Shown: positions 7,755-16,937, counted from the first letter of the stretch. The stretch: DNA of 60,860 nt from JBHHWH01 sp046756405 (GCA_046756405.1 JBHHWH010000003.1:1-60860), one strand, 5' to 3'. Notes: generated from the letters alone by a model not told the origin. Program-made: numbers and translations.

Positions 7755-10105
7755 GACACCCTCCTCACTTCCGCCCCGCTGGGACCGGCGGTGACCTCGA
7801 AGCGGTCCGGTGCCCTAGAAGCCAGCTCCTTGACGTGGGTGATGACCCCCACCATCAGGCCCTTGGCAGTAAGGGCCTCCAGCACCGAGGCCACGATGTC
7901 CAGCGACTCTTCGTCCAGGGTCCCGAAACCCTCATCGAGGATGATCGCCTCCAGGGCCGCTCCCCCGGCCGCGGACACCTTCTCGGCGAGGGACAGGGCC
8001 AGGGCCAAGGAGACCAGAAAGGTCTCGCCGCCGGAGAGGGTGGCGACCGGTCGCAGCTCATCGGCGTTGAGGTGGTCGACTACCGAGAAGCCACCGGTCT
8101 CGTCGGAGTGGAGGGAGTAGCTGCCGGAGGAGAGCTGGGCGAGGAGCTGGTTGGCCTCGGTGACCAATTCGGCCACCGCTCCTGCCATCAACCAGCGCTC
8201 GAAACGATCGGAGCGGAGATGCTTGGCAAGCTCCCTGGCCACCCGCGCCTCCTCGGCTGCTCGCTTGACGTCGGTTGTGAGCCTTGCTTCGAGTTCCAGG
8301 GCTTCGGTCTGTCGGGCCACGAGAGTCCTGGTTCGCTCCAGCTCGGTGGCCACTGTCGCGGCGTAGGGCTCAGTGGCCTCCACTTCGACCTTGGCGAGGC
8401 GGGCCTCTAGGACTCGCCGGGCGGCGTTCACGGCCTCGGCGGCCTTCTCCACCCCGACGACGGCCGCCTCCTTCTCTTGGGCTACCTCCTCCATCCTGTG
8501 ATCTCTCCAGGCGAGGAACTCCTTCCATCCCACGACGGGGTCGTCGCCTTCGGGGAGAGGAGGCGATAGGTCGCTGACCGTGTCCCGGGCCTCGATCAGC
8601 TTCCGGGTGACGGAGGCCGCCGCTTCGGCCAGGTCTTCCAGAGCGGAACGGGCGCCCCTTGCGTATCTCTCGGCCGCATCGAGCCTCTCGGCTGCGTTCT
8701 TCCGGGCATCTTCAGCCGCGGCTATGCGGGCTTCGAGCTCGTCCAGCTCGCTAAGGCTGGGCCGGTCGGCGAGGCGTTCCAACAGCTCCTGATGGCGTGC
8801 CTTCAACGCCTTCTCCTGCTCTTCGAGGCGTACCAGTCCCTCCCGGGCCTTCTGAGCCGCCCGCGAGCTATCCGTGACTCTTCGTTCCGCCTCCTCGACT
8901 TCTAGCCGAAGCTCCTCAAGTCGGGCGGGCTGGCCGCCGGAGGGCACTTCGGTCACTTCCCGGTCACAGACCGGACAGGGCTCTCCCTGGACCAGCGTGG
9001 CGCGCAGGGCGTGGGCAGCGTGGGTCCTCTCGGCCTCGCGCACTGCCGCCCTGGCCCGTCTCTGTTCCTCCTCCGCTGCCTGGAGGTCCCGGTTGGCTTC
9101 TCTGACCGCCCCACGGGCCTCCTCGATCTTCAGCTCCGCTAGCTGGCGTCCGACTTCGGCCAGGTCTAGGTGCAGGCGCCGGTCGGTGGCGACGGTCTCG
9201 GCCGGAGGAAGCTTTGCTCGGGTTTCCTCGACCGCGGTGAGGGCTCGCCGTGCCTGGTCCAGTTCCTTCTCCCCCTGTTCCAGTTTCTCTTCGGCGGCAC
9301 GAAGCTTGTGGTCGAGTTGGTCCAAGTCGGGAGGAACGGCCAGGGCTTCGAGCCTGCGCAGGGCATCGGTGAGTTCGACGACGCCCTTTTCCGCTGCTTC
9401 CAAGGCTGACTTCCTCTTCTGAAGGTCCGCTTCGGCCTCTGGGACGTCGCGGTGTAGCTCTTCCAGAAGCACCAGCCTGGATTTGGCGGCCTCGATGGCT
9501 TCGGGAGTGGGGATCTCCAGTTCCTCCAAGCGGCGCTCAGCCTCCTCGGCTCTACTCACGGCCACTGCCTCCCGGGCCCTGGCCAGCTCCCGCACCCGGG
9601 AATAGTCGATGCGCAACAGCTTCTTCAGTAGCGCCTGGCGCTCGGCCGGCTGGGAAGTCAAGAACCGGGCGAACTCCCCCTGGGGCAGGACGACGGTACG
9701 GGTGAAGTCGTCGAAGGCCAGGCCGAGGAGTTCCTCCACTGCATCGGTCACCTCCCTGGCTCCGGAGACCAGGACCTCTTCTCCCCTCACCAGTCGGGCC
9801 TCAGGAGTTGTGGCGCCGTTCTTGGTGCGCTGAGCCATGCGAACTGCCACGTAGATCTCATCCAGGATCTCGAAGGTGAAGGCCACCCGGGCAACGTCGG
9901 CCCCGGCGCTGATGACCGGGGCCACGGCGCGGGCGTCGAGACGGGGGATGCGCCCGTACAGGGCGAAGATCATGGCGTCGATGAGGCTCGACTTGCCCGA
10001 TCCCGTGGGTCCGCTGAGAGAGAAGAAGTCGACGCCATCCAGATCCAGGTGCTGACGGGACCGGTAGGCGGAAAAGCCCTCCAGCTCGACGCTCACGGGT
10101 CTCAT
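7751..10105 (-). CDS. sbcC: SbcC/Rad50-type SMC ATPase
   Basis: 784 residues, clearly shorter than E. coli SbcC (~1050) through short coiled coils. The Walker A GPTGSGKSS is near residue 32 and the Q-loop motif VLPQGEFARFL near 142. The zinc hook CPVC (Cys377 and Cys380) lies in the middle of the long charged coiled coil. The ABC signature LSGGETFLVSLALALSLA and Walker B ILDEGFGTLD are at the C-terminus. With SbcD it forms the complex that opens and trims hairpins and blocked DNA ends. The start overlaps the sbcD stop as ATGA, so the two are translationally coupled. Confidence 0.96.
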   Translation of the reverse strand: MRPVSVELEGFSAYRSRQHLDLDGVDFFSLSGPTGSGKSSLIDAMIFALYGRIPRLDARAVAPVISAGADVARVAFTFEILDEIYVAVRMAQRTKNGATTPEARLVRGEEVLVSGAREVTDAVEELLGLAFDDFTRTVVLPQGEFARFLTSQPAERQALLKKLLRIDYSRVRELARAREAVAVSRAEEAERRLEELEIPTPEAIEAAKSRLVLLEELHRDVPEAEADLQKRKSALEAAEKGVVELTDALRRLEALAVPPDLDQLDHKLRAAEEKLEQGEKELDQARRALTAVEETRAKLPPAETVATDRRLHLDLAEVGRQLAELKIEEARGAVREANRDLQAAEEEQRRARAAVREAERTHAAHALRATLVQGEPCPVCDREVTEVPSGGQPARLEELRLEVEEAERRVTDSSRAAQKAREGLVRLEEQEKALKARHQELLERLADRPSLSELDELEARIAAAEDARKNAAERLDAAERYARGARSALEDLAEAAASVTRKLIEARDTVSDLSPPLPEGDDPVVGWKEFLAWRDHRMEEVAQEKEAAVVGVEKAAEAVNAARRVLEARLAKVEVEATEPYAATVATELERTRTLVARQTEALELEARLTTDVKRAAEEARVARELAKHLRSDRFERWLMAGAVAELVTEANQLLAQLSSGSYSLHSDETGGFSVVDHLNADELRPVATLSGGETFLVSLALALSLAEKVSAAGGAALEAIILDEGFGTLDEESLDIVASVLEALTAKGLMVGVITHVKELASRAPDRFEVTAGPSGAEVRRVS

Positions 10106-11235
10106 CCGGTGGCCTCCTCTAAGAGCTCGGCGAACAGGACCTCGATCCGGGGGTCCTCCACTCCCCGGTCAGCGAGATAGGAGGAGAAGGCGTGGCGGGG
10201 GTCGAGGCTACGCCGGTGTTCCTCTCCATCGAGTTCCTTTCTCTCGGTGGGAAGGACGGAGACAGCCACGGCTCCGGGGATGGCCTGACGCACCTCATCG
10301 GCAAGGCCCACCCGTCCCTTCTCATCCAGCACCACCTTCACCCAGGCACCGGCAACTTCATCGGCCTTAGCCAGAGCCTGGTCCAGGGTTCCCTGGAGGG
10401 TGACCAGGCGCCGCCCAGCGGTGTGGGGAACCTGGGTGACCCGAGCCGGGAGGCCAGGTTCCGCCTCGACTATGAGGGCGCCCTTCTCATCGTCCACCTC
10501 GCCAAAGTCGAGTTGGAGGGGCGAGCCCGAATACCACACCGCCCCGGCGTGGGGGATGCGTTGAAGCCGGTGGAGGTGACCCAGGGCCACGTAGGAGAGG
10601 TGACCGGGGAAAACGGCGGCGGGAACGGCATAGCCAAAGATGTGGGCCTCCCGCTCCCCTCCTCCGGCCCTGGCCCCGTAGACGGTGAGGTGAGCGATGA
10701 GGAGGTTCACCGTATCCAGCGTCATCCCCTCGGTGAGCTTGTCGATCACCCGTCGCAGGCGGTCCTGGTATTCGCCGGCATGTTGGTCAGGGTCGAGATT
10801 CATGATCTCTTCCACACCGACGATGCCCCGCTGGGAGACGAAGGGGAGGAGCGCCGCTCTCACCCCGAGATCGGGAAGCTCGATGACCCCTCCCGAATCC
10901 GGCGATCGGGGAGCACCCACGATGGTGATGCGCCCTGCGGCGGCCACGGGGGCTACGGCATCGAGGCGGCGGGGGCTGTCGTGGTTGCCGGCGATGGCCA
11001 GGACAGGGGCGATCTCGGCCAGATCGAGCAGGGCACGCCACACGATCTCCTCGGCCGCCGGACTGGGTGAGGAGCGGTCGAAGACATCGCCGGCGACAAC
11101 GGCGAGGTCTACGGCGTTGTCCGCGGCAATCTCCACCAGTTCGGCCAGGACGGCGCGGTGCTCATCGGAGCGGTCACGCCCGCGGATGTGCCGCCCGACG
11201 TGCCAGTCGGAGGTGTGAAGGATCTTGATGGCCAC
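10102..11235 (-). CDS. sbcD: SbcD/Mre11-type nuclease
   Basis: 377 residues with the metallophosphoesterase motifs in order: HTSDWHVG (start), GDVFDR, GNHDSP and ALGHLHRLQ. These bind the two manganese ions of the Mre11 active site. The C-terminal ~120 residues form the capping region. The start is GTG at 11235, with no SD and TACGAT 6 nt upstream, matching the leaderless pattern. It is the first gene of the sbcD-sbcC-nurA operon; herA lies 69 nt upstream on the same strand with its own promoter. Confidence 0.96.
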   Translation of the reverse strand: MAIKILHTSDWHVGRHIRGRDRSDEHRAVLAELVEIAADNAVDLAVVAGDVFDRSSPSPAAEEIVWRALLDLAEIAPVLAIAGNHDSPRRLDAVAPVAAAGRITIVGAPRSPDSGGVIELPDLGVRAALLPFVSQRGIVGVEEIMNLDPDQHAGEYQDRLRRVIDKLTEGMTLDTVNLLIAHLTVYGARAGGGEREAHIFGYAVPAAVFPGHLSYVALGHLHRLQRIPHAGAVWYSGSPLQLDFGEVDDEKGALIVEAEPGLPARVTQVPHTAGRRLVTLQGTLDQALAKADEVAGAWVKVVLDEKGRVGLADEVRQAIPGAVAVSVLPTERKELDGEEHRRSLDPRHAFSSYLADRGVEDPRIEVLFAELLEEATG

Positions 11236-11241
11236 GAATCG

Positions 11242-11247
11242 ATCGTA
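11242..11247 (-). promoter_or_regulatory. Leaderless -10 box for sbcD operon
   Basis: TACGAT on the minus strand, 6 nt before the sbcD GTG, with no SD present. It implies that sbcDC-nurA can be transcribed independently of herA. Confidence 0.5.
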
Positions 11248-11293
11248 TCCCCGGATTGGGACGGATTGGTTTTCCTAAGGGGCCCGGGGGCGC

Positions 11294-11308
11294 GTAGGCG
11301 CCGCCTAC
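11294..11308. terminator. Short inverted repeat at the herA stop codon
   Basis: GTAGGCG and CGCCTAC form a 7-bp inverted repeat around one base, covering the herA stop codon. There is no U-run after it on the herA strand, so it is only a possible terminator or processing site between herA and sbcD. Confidence 0.25.
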
Positions 11309-12963
11309 AGACCCTCGAAGGGGTCCTCGGGTCCCTCCCCTACCGGAAGGATGGCCTCCGATGCCCGGGTGGCCCAGGCGGGGAAGGGGAACTCCACCAC
11401 CAGCGGAAGGGGAAGCTCGGGCTGGCTGACGATCATCGTCCCCGGCTTGAGGATCGTGGCCCGCTGGCGATGGGCTCCGGGCAGGAACCGGTATTCCTCC
11501 CGGGCGGCCTCGGCGGAGTCGAGTCGGCCTACCACGCGTATCGAGGAGTTGGCGATGATCCGCCTCTCCACCTCGGAGGCCGTCTGCTGGGCGCCGATGA
11601 GGATGACTCCCAGGGACCGCCCCCGCTCGGCGATGTCCAACAGCACTTCCTTGATGGGGCTGAAGCCCTCCCGGGGTGCGTACTTGTTGAGCTCGTCGAG
11701 GACCACCAGCAGCATCTCGTCGGACTGCCCGGCCCTCTCCTTGTCCTCGAAGGTTCGCTTGAGGACCACGCCGACCACGAACCGCTTGGCCCGGTCGTTG
11801 AGATTGTGGAGGTCGACCACGGTGACCTGGTGGTCGAGCTGGATGCGATGCCGCTCCGGGTTGGGGACATCGGCGCGGACTAGACGACCCAGATGTCTCA
11901 CCGAAGCATGGAGACGGCGGATGAAGGCATTGATGGTCCCGGTTCCGATGGCCGGGCCGGCCCACAGATGGCGCTCCACATCGTCCTGGACCTTGGTGGT
12001 AATGAGATCGGCCAGTTCCCGGAAGGTGCGCACCTTGGCCCCGTCGATGATCGCCGCTCCGGTCTCCGTGGGCTCTGCTCGGCGGAGCTGGGCCATGACG
12101 TTGTAGACCACCGTCGTGTACTGGGCCCGCTCGTCTTCGGAATCGGCGAATAGGAAGGGGAGCAGATCGTCGACGCAGAACTCGTGGATGCTCCAGAAGA
12201 AGGAGGTGACATCGGCGCGAGAGCCGACGTCGGCGGTGGCCTTGGGGTCATCGATCCGGGGCGGAGCGAAGACCCCCAGGGAGACAAAGGGCCCAGCAGG
12301 CAGACCCAGTTCGGCGTACCGCGCCCGCTGCTCGTCGTCGAGGCGGGCGTTGGCCTGGTCCAGGTGGAGAAGATCCTCACCCTTGACGTTGAAGACCAGG
12401 CCCTTGGTGTTCACAGACGCCTTGCCCAGGACACCTGAGGTGAACAGGGAGTGGAGGAGAAAGGTGGCGTAGCTGGTCTTGGTGGCCACCCCGGAGATAC
12501 CGCTGATGTTGACGTGGGCGCCGCGCTCGCCGTTGAGGAATTCCAGGTTCACCCACAGGGGCTCGCCGTCGCGGGTCAGGCCGACGGGAAACTTGCGGTC
12601 CATACGGTCGAAGAAGAGGGCCTGGTTGCGTTCCTCGCCTTTGGCCCGCCGGACCTCCTGGCCGGGAAGGGGCGGAACGAAGATCTCCGGCTCGAAGCGG
12701 GTAGCGGTGACCTCAGCCACCTCGGTGACCTCAGCTGGCAGCACCCCTTCGTGGATGAGGAAGACATCGGAGTCGAAACGGGCGCCCTCATGACGGGCCA
12801 ATACCTGGACCACGCTTCCGTAGATCCGCACCTGCTCCCCCGACGGGAGGGTCCGTTCCAGGGCCACCACGTCGTCGAGCTGGAGGTACTGCCGTTCCCC
12901 GACCCCCACCCAGAACTGGAGGGGGGTGGCGTCCCTCGTTCCGAGAACTCTTCCCACGCTCAT
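11305..12963 (-). CDS. herA: HerA-like hexameric DNA-translocase ATPase
   Basis: 552 residues from ATG 12963. The open frame extends upstream to 13152, but the extension is low-complexity and TACTCT sits 8 nt before this ATG. The N-terminus is a HAS-barrel-like beta domain, then a FtsK/HerA-type ATPase domain. The P-loop is unusual: ISGISGVATKTS, with Thr where the GKT glycine is expected (Lys162). Walker B is VLDELNKYAP and an arginine-rich motif follows at RRIIANSSIRVVGR. HerA pumps DNA for the NurA nuclease. Its position upstream of sbcDC-nurA supports that role. Confidence 0.85.
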   Translation of the reverse strand: MSVGRVLGTRDATPLQFWVGVGERQYLQLDDVVALERTLPSGEQVRIYGSVVQVLARHEGARFDSDVFLIHEGVLPAEVTEVAEVTATRFEPEIFVPPLPGQEVRRAKGEERNQALFFDRMDRKFPVGLTRDGEPLWVNLEFLNGERGAHVNISGISGVATKTSYATFLLHSLFTSGVLGKASVNTKGLVFNVKGEDLLHLDQANARLDDEQRARYAELGLPAGPFVSLGVFAPPRIDDPKATADVGSRADVTSFFWSIHEFCVDDLLPFLFADSEDERAQYTTVVYNVMAQLRRAEPTETGAAIIDGAKVRTFRELADLITTKVQDDVERHLWAGPAIGTGTINAFIRRLHASVRHLGRLVRADVPNPERHRIQLDHQVTVVDLHNLNDRAKRFVVGVVLKRTFEDKERAGQSDEMLLVVLDELNKYAPREGFSPIKEVLLDIAERGRSLGVILIGAQQTASEVERRIIANSSIRVVGRLDSAEAAREEYRFLPGAHRQRATILKPGTMIVSQPELPLPLVVEFPFPAWATRASEAILPVGEGPEDPFEGL

Positions 12964-12971
12964 CGTTGGCG

Positions 12972-12977
12972 AGAGTA
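12972..12977 (-). promoter_or_regulatory. Leaderless -10 box for herA
   Basis: TACTCT on the minus strand, 8 nt before the herA ATG; no SD. It decides the herA start at 12963. Confidence 0.55.
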
Positions 12978-13033
12978 GACCGGCGCGAGGACAGATCCGT
13001 GTTCCGACCGTCCGAAGCAACCAAGATGTGGGC

Positions 13034-13471
13034 ATGAGGCTGTTACTCGTAGTCCTGGTAGGAGCTGTCGGTGGGCTCGCCGGAGCCCTCCAGTCGCGGT
13101 TCTTGGGCCTGATGGAAGAGAAGGCTGGAACCCTGGCCTCCACCTTCGTCACCTACGGAGGGGGTGGCTTAGCTATCGGGCTGCTGATGCTGGCCTTCGG
13201 CGGCGGACGTCTCGCCAGCCTGCGCGACGTCCCCTGGTGGGCCTTCACGGCAGGGGTCATGGGCCTGGCGGTGGTGGCTTCCCTTGGCATCACCGTCAAC
13301 CGGCTAGGGCTCGGCGCCGGACTGACCCTCTTCACCGGCTCCACCCTGATCCTGGCGGCGCTGATCGACCACTTCGGATGGTTCGACGAGCCCCACCTCC
13401 TCGACGTCCGCCGTATCAGCGGGGTCGCCCTGGTGATCCTAGGAACCTGGCTCGTGGTGGGAGGTCGCTGA
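13034..13471 (+). CDS. DMT-family transporter of the DUF606/YdcZ type
   Basis: 145 residues with about five hydrophobic helices, the half-size DUF606 architecture. Motifs include VGGLAGALQSRF near the N-terminus, PWWAFTAG in the middle and a final ISGVALVILGTWLVV helix. The start ATG 13034 is chosen over the earlier frame opening at 12926, which would add a charged non-membrane extension overlapping herA. Such proteins usually work as dimers; the substrate is unknown. The 3' end overlaps the convergent histidine kinase gene by 33 bp. Confidence 0.85.
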   Translation: MRLLLVVLVGAVGGLAGALQSRFLGLMEEKAGTLASTFVTYGGGGLAIGLLMLAFGGGRLASLRDVPWWAFTAGVMGLAVVASLGITVNRLGLGAGLTLFTGSTLILAALIDHFGWFDEPHLLDVRRISGVALVILGTWLVVGGR

Positions 13472-15253
13472 GGGAGGTGGAGGCATCCGCAGGCTCCCCC
13501 AAGGACGTTCCGAAACTCCCAAGGAGTCATCGACCCGCCTAGCAGCCGAGGTGTCGTCCCGAGGAAGGGTGAGTTCAAAGATCGTCTTACCTTGTTCGCG
13601 GCGGTAGACGAGATCCCCTCCCATCCTGCGAGAGAGCTCACGCGACAGGCTCAGCCCCAAACCCATCGATTCGGTGTGACCCGAGGGCCGGGTGGCCGTC
13701 CAATAGTGCTCGAAAATCCTCTCTTCGGCGCCTCGAGGAACGCCAGGACCATGATCGATGACCCTGACAACAGCCCGCCCGGGCTCACCTGCAATCTCGA
13801 CACGAATCGGACCTCTCCCGTGTCGAACCGCGTTGGCCACCAAGTTACGCACGATCTGACGGACGCGACCGGGGTCACACCAGGCGACAACTTCATCGCC
13901 AATGACACCCACTTCACGATCTTCGAGGTCGATCGTGGGCAGCGTTGCCATGACTTCGTCCCTAAGACTGACCGCCATCGGGGCCACGGCGAGCTCCCCT
14001 AGCTCAGCCCTTGCTGAAGCCAGCAGATCTTCGATTATCCCAGCCATCTGGCGGCTCGCCGAGGCGATCGCCGCGATCATCTCGGCGACGTCCGACGCCA
14101 GGGCCGAGGCGTCAGCTTCAAGAAGGCTGGAGTAACCAAGAATGGCCGAAAGGGGCGTCCGTAGCTCATGAGATACGGATGCGATCAGGCGCGACTTGAG
14201 GTCGGACAGCTCCTCGGCCCGCCTACGGGCCTCTTCAGCCTCAGTGATGTCGAGGTGTGCCATAACCGCACGGCTGTAGTCTGGCTCGCCGTTCAGCGAA
14301 GGCACGATCACCTTCACTTGGAGGTGTCGTGTCCCATCGGGGCGAACCAGGTCGACCTCATATTCGCCTTCGAGGACGCCGCCGCCGAAGCTCTCGATCA
14401 GCCGACCGACAACCTCGGATTCGGGAGGAGTCGCCAGCTGGGCCCTCCCCAGCGGGCCAATGAGTTCATCTCGGTCTACCCCGAACAGTCGGCCGGCGGC
14501 AGGGTTCGCCTCAATTACCTCGATACGGTCCAGGAAGTCCAGCAGCAACTCCGGGGCGTTGGCCACATACTCACCGATTTCGGTGATCCCTTTGGATCTC
14601 AGCTCCGCAACCCACGCCTGTGCCCGGCGGAGGTCGAGCAGTCGAACGGCAACGGGAGACGACTCGAAGAGCGCTCGGAACCGATTTCGCGACTCCTCGA
14701 GGGCAAGGCGCGCCGCTTGCCCAGCGGTCACATCCTCCACTGCGCCCCGCAGCTCACCCGTCTCCCCTATCAGCCGCACCCACACCTTCGCTGGAAACTC
14801 GGTACCATCGAGACGGACGAGGTCGGTTTCAAACCCGTCTACATACCCCTTGGACCGCAGCTCCTTCATCATGCGCTCGCGGTCCTCGGGAGAAGGCCAC
14901 ACGCGGATCTCGTCAAATCCCCGGGCAGCTTCGATCGACTCGTGGCCAAACATGCGGAGATAGGCGTCGTTGGCTTCGATCAGAACCCCATCGATCGTGC
15001 TGATAAAGACCCCGATCGGCACATCCCACACTGCCCTCGCCTGCTCCATAGCCATCTGACGCCATCGTCGCTGCGACGAAATCAGTGTGGCGATCCCTCC
15101 GGTCACGAGCACCGTCAGCAGCAAGCGGAGTAGAGCTGTCCAGGTTCCGTTCTCGGCCAGGGTGCCGGCGAAAGGAATGCCGCTCCAAATGCCTAAGGCC
15201 ATCCCGCCAAAAAGCGCGAGCGCGAACAAGCCCAGTCGATTCCCTCGAGTCAT
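13439..15253 (-). CDS. Membrane PAS-domain sensor histidine kinase (orphan)
   Basis: 604 residues from ATG 15253; an in-frame TTG two codons earlier is also possible. Two membrane helices (about residues 6-30 and 40-60) leave almost no periplasmic domain, so sensing is probably cytosolic or intramembrane. PAS-like domains follow around 75-185 and 190-345; the second has an unusual insert, ELRSKGITEIGEYV. The HisKA box SVSHELRTPLSAILG carries the phospho-accepting His. The HATPase boxes are NLVANAVRHG, DHGPGVP and GLGLSLSREL. No response regulator gene is adjacent, so its partner is encoded elsewhere. The C-terminal ~30 residues are low complexity. Confidence 0.9.
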   Translation of the reverse strand: MTRGNRLGLFALALFGGMALGIWSGIPFAGTLAENGTWTALLRLLLTVLVTGGIATLISSQRRWRQMAMEQARAVWDVPIGVFISTIDGVLIEANDAYLRMFGHESIEAARGFDEIRVWPSPEDRERMMKELRSKGYVDGFETDLVRLDGTEFPAKVWVRLIGETGELRGAVEDVTAGQAARLALEESRNRFRALFESSPVAVRLLDLRRAQAWVAELRSKGITEIGEYVANAPELLLDFLDRIEVIEANPAAGRLFGVDRDELIGPLGRAQLATPPESEVVGRLIESFGGGVLEGEYEVDLVRPDGTRHLQVKVIVPSLNGEPDYSRAVMAHLDITEAEEARRRAEELSDLKSRLIASVSHELRTPLSAILGYSSLLEADASALASDVAEMIAAIASASRQMAGIIEDLLASARAELGELAVAPMAVSLRDEVMATLPTIDLEDREVGVIGDEVVAWCDPGRVRQIVRNLVANAVRHGRGPIRVEIAGEPGRAVVRVIDHGPGVPRGAEERIFEHYWTATRPSGHTESMGLGLSLSRELSRRMGGDLVYRREQGKTIFELTLPRDDTSAARRVDDSLGVSERPWGSLRMPPPPSATSHHEPGS

Positions 15254-15306
15254 CGCCAACGGGTTCGTATCGGTGCTAGGTCCCTCCGTCTTAAGGGCTT
15301 TGGACC

Positions 15307-15723
15307 CTATTTGGAGACCCCGCTCTCCCCGGCAAGGGCCTCGCGGATCGCTGCCGCCGCAGACTCCAGCTCCTCGCGTTCGACGTGGGGGGCGGCGTTG
15401 GCAAAGTCGAGGTCGTGTACCCCATCGATAGGTACCACGTGGACATGGAGATGGGGCACCTCCAGCCCGGCGATCATCAGACCTACCTTGGTGGGCGAGA
15501 AGGCCCTCTGGATGCCCCTGCCGATCTTCTGGGCCACGGCGAAGAGATGGTCGCGAAGGTCATCCGGACAGTCGATCCAGTGGTCGATCTCATCGCGGGG
15601 AACCACCAGGGTGTGCCCCCGGCGCAATGGGTTGATGGACATGAAGGCGACGCAGCGGTCGTCCCTCCATACGAAGGTCCCGGGGATCTCCCCTTCGATG
15701 ATCTTGGTGAAGATAGTGGCCAT
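15307..15723 (-). CDS. HIT-family nucleotide hydrolase/transferase
   Basis: 138 residues. The histidine triad motif is HLHVHVVP near residue 92, preceded by NPLRRGHTLVVPR, the usual substrate-pocket strand. HINT-branch proteins hydrolyse AMP-linked phosphoramidates and related nucleotides in the cytosol; the exact substrate is not evident. The ATG at 15723 has no SD but has TAGTCT 8 nt upstream. Confidence 0.94.
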   Translation of the reverse strand: MATIFTKIIEGEIPGTFVWRDDRCVAFMSINPLRRGHTLVVPRDEIDHWIDCPDDLRDHLFAVAQKIGRGIQRAFSPTKVGLMIAGLEVPHLHVHVVPIDGVHDLDFANAAPHVEREELESAAAAIREALAGESGVSK

Positions 15724-15731
15724 GTCCCCGG

Positions 15732-15737
15732 AGACTA
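15732..15737 (-). promoter_or_regulatory. Leaderless -10 box for the HIT gene
   Basis: TAGTCT on the minus strand, 8 nt before the ATG. It sits in the 18-bp gap between the upstream dehydrogenase stop and the HIT start, so the HIT gene need not depend on the upstream promoter. Confidence 0.5.
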
Positions 15738-15741
15738 TCCG

Positions 15742-16929
15742 CTAGCCCCGAACCGCGACCACCCGGTAGACGGCGTCGGTGGTGAGGACGTACATCTCCC
15801 CCTCCGGATCAATACCGAAGCTGACCACTTGACCTGGAATGCCCACCTGGTCGGTCCAGTCGGCCTCATCGACCACCTGGCCGGCCTCGTATCGGAAGCT
15901 GCGTAGGTAGCCGCCGCAGAAGTCGGAGTAGAAGTAGTGGCCAGCCAACTCGGGGATCGCCTCCCCCCGGTAGACGATCCCTCCCGTGATGGCGCAGTCA
16001 CCCGCTTCCCCGAGCGGTACCTCCACCTGAGGCAGGGTGAGCCCCGTGGTGTCACAGCCCGAGGAGGGACGGAAGCAGTGGAGCCCCTCGGTGATCGGCC
16101 AGCCAAAGTTGAGGCCCGCCTCCAAGGGCGCCACAGTTATCTCTTCGAAACGGTTCTGGCCCACGTCGGCGATATAGATGAGCTCGCCGTCGATCCAGAA
16201 GCGCCATGGGTTGCGCAACCCGTAGGCGAAGAGGGTGGGGTTGGGGTCGCCATCCACCGACAGGGCCACGATGCCACCAAGAAGGGTGTCGGTGTTCTGA
16301 CCGTTGCCGAACTGGTCGCCGGCTCCTCCCCCGTCCCCCAGACCCACATAGAGCCTCCCGTCGGGACCGAACTGGATCATCCCCCCGTTGTGGTTCGATG
16401 CCGGCTGGTCAAGACGAAGCAGCACCCGCTCCGAGTCCGGATCGAACCCGTCGAGCCCTAGAGCAAACTCGCTGACCACTGTGTCGCCGTCGTTGGCCGA
16501 GTAGTGAACGAAAAGCCGGGTCCCGTCCTCGGGATGGGGGGCGATGGCAAACAGCCCCTGCTCGCCTCGGTTGCGCACCCGCTCCCGGATGTCGAGGGAG
16601 GGTTTCTCCAAGAAGACCTCCCCATTGGCGAAGGCCCAGACCATGCCCGCTTTGGTGGCCAGGTGGCCCACCTCGCCACCGGGCTGTGTGGCCAGGTGGA
16701 TGGGGAAGGCGAGCTCGGCCACCAGTTCGTAGGCGATGGTTTGGAGAGGGGCCAGGGTGGAGGTGGTCGTGGTCGGCGTCGTAGTCGAAGTGGTCGCCGG
16801 CACCTCGCTTGTAGGGACCGTTGACGTCGTGGTCGTCGTGGTGGTTGGCTGGGGTTCAGTCGTCACCTGCTCCACGGTGGGAGCGCAGGACGTCACCACA
16901 AGCAACAAAACCGCGCCTGCTCGCCGCAT
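15742..16929 (-). CDS. PQQ-dependent sugar dehydrogenase-like lipoprotein
   Basis: 395 residues from ATG 16929. The signal peptide begins MRRAGAVLLLVVTSC, with a lipobox ending at Cys15, so the protein should be lipid-anchored outside the membrane. A Thr/Val-rich linker follows, then a six-bladed propeller of the glucose/sorbosone dehydrogenase family, with HNGGMIQFGPDGRLYVGLGD as the hallmark. GLRNPWRFWID and GLNFGWPITEG are further blade motifs. Upstream in-frame starts exist (16941, 16989), but TAATGT 8 nt before 16929 and the compact signal peptide favour 16929. Substrate unknown; PQQ synthesis genes are not in the window. Confidence 0.88.
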   Translation of the reverse strand: MRRAGAVLLLVVTSCAPTVEQVTTEPQPTTTTTTTSTVPTSEVPATTSTTTPTTTTSTLAPLQTIAYELVAELAFPIHLATQPGGEVGHLATKAGMVWAFANGEVFLEKPSLDIRERVRNRGEQGLFAIAPHPEDGTRLFVHYSANDGDTVVSEFALGLDGFDPDSERVLLRLDQPASNHNGGMIQFGPDGRLYVGLGDGGGAGDQFGNGQNTDTLLGGIVALSVDGDPNPTLFAYGLRNPWRFWIDGELIYIADVGQNRFEEITVAPLEAGLNFGWPITEGLHCFRPSSGCDTTGLTLPQVEVPLGEAGDCAITGGIVYRGEAIPELAGHYFYSDFCGGYLRSFRYEAGQVVDEADWTDQVGIPGQVVSFGIDPEGEMYVLTTDAVYRVVAVRG

Positions 16930-16937
16930 GGGCTGAC

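Noticed and set aside
12964..13152. N-terminal extension of HerA
   Set aside because: Low-complexity sequence without HerA resemblance, overlapping the divergent transporter gene; a -10 box lies 8 nt before ATG 12963.
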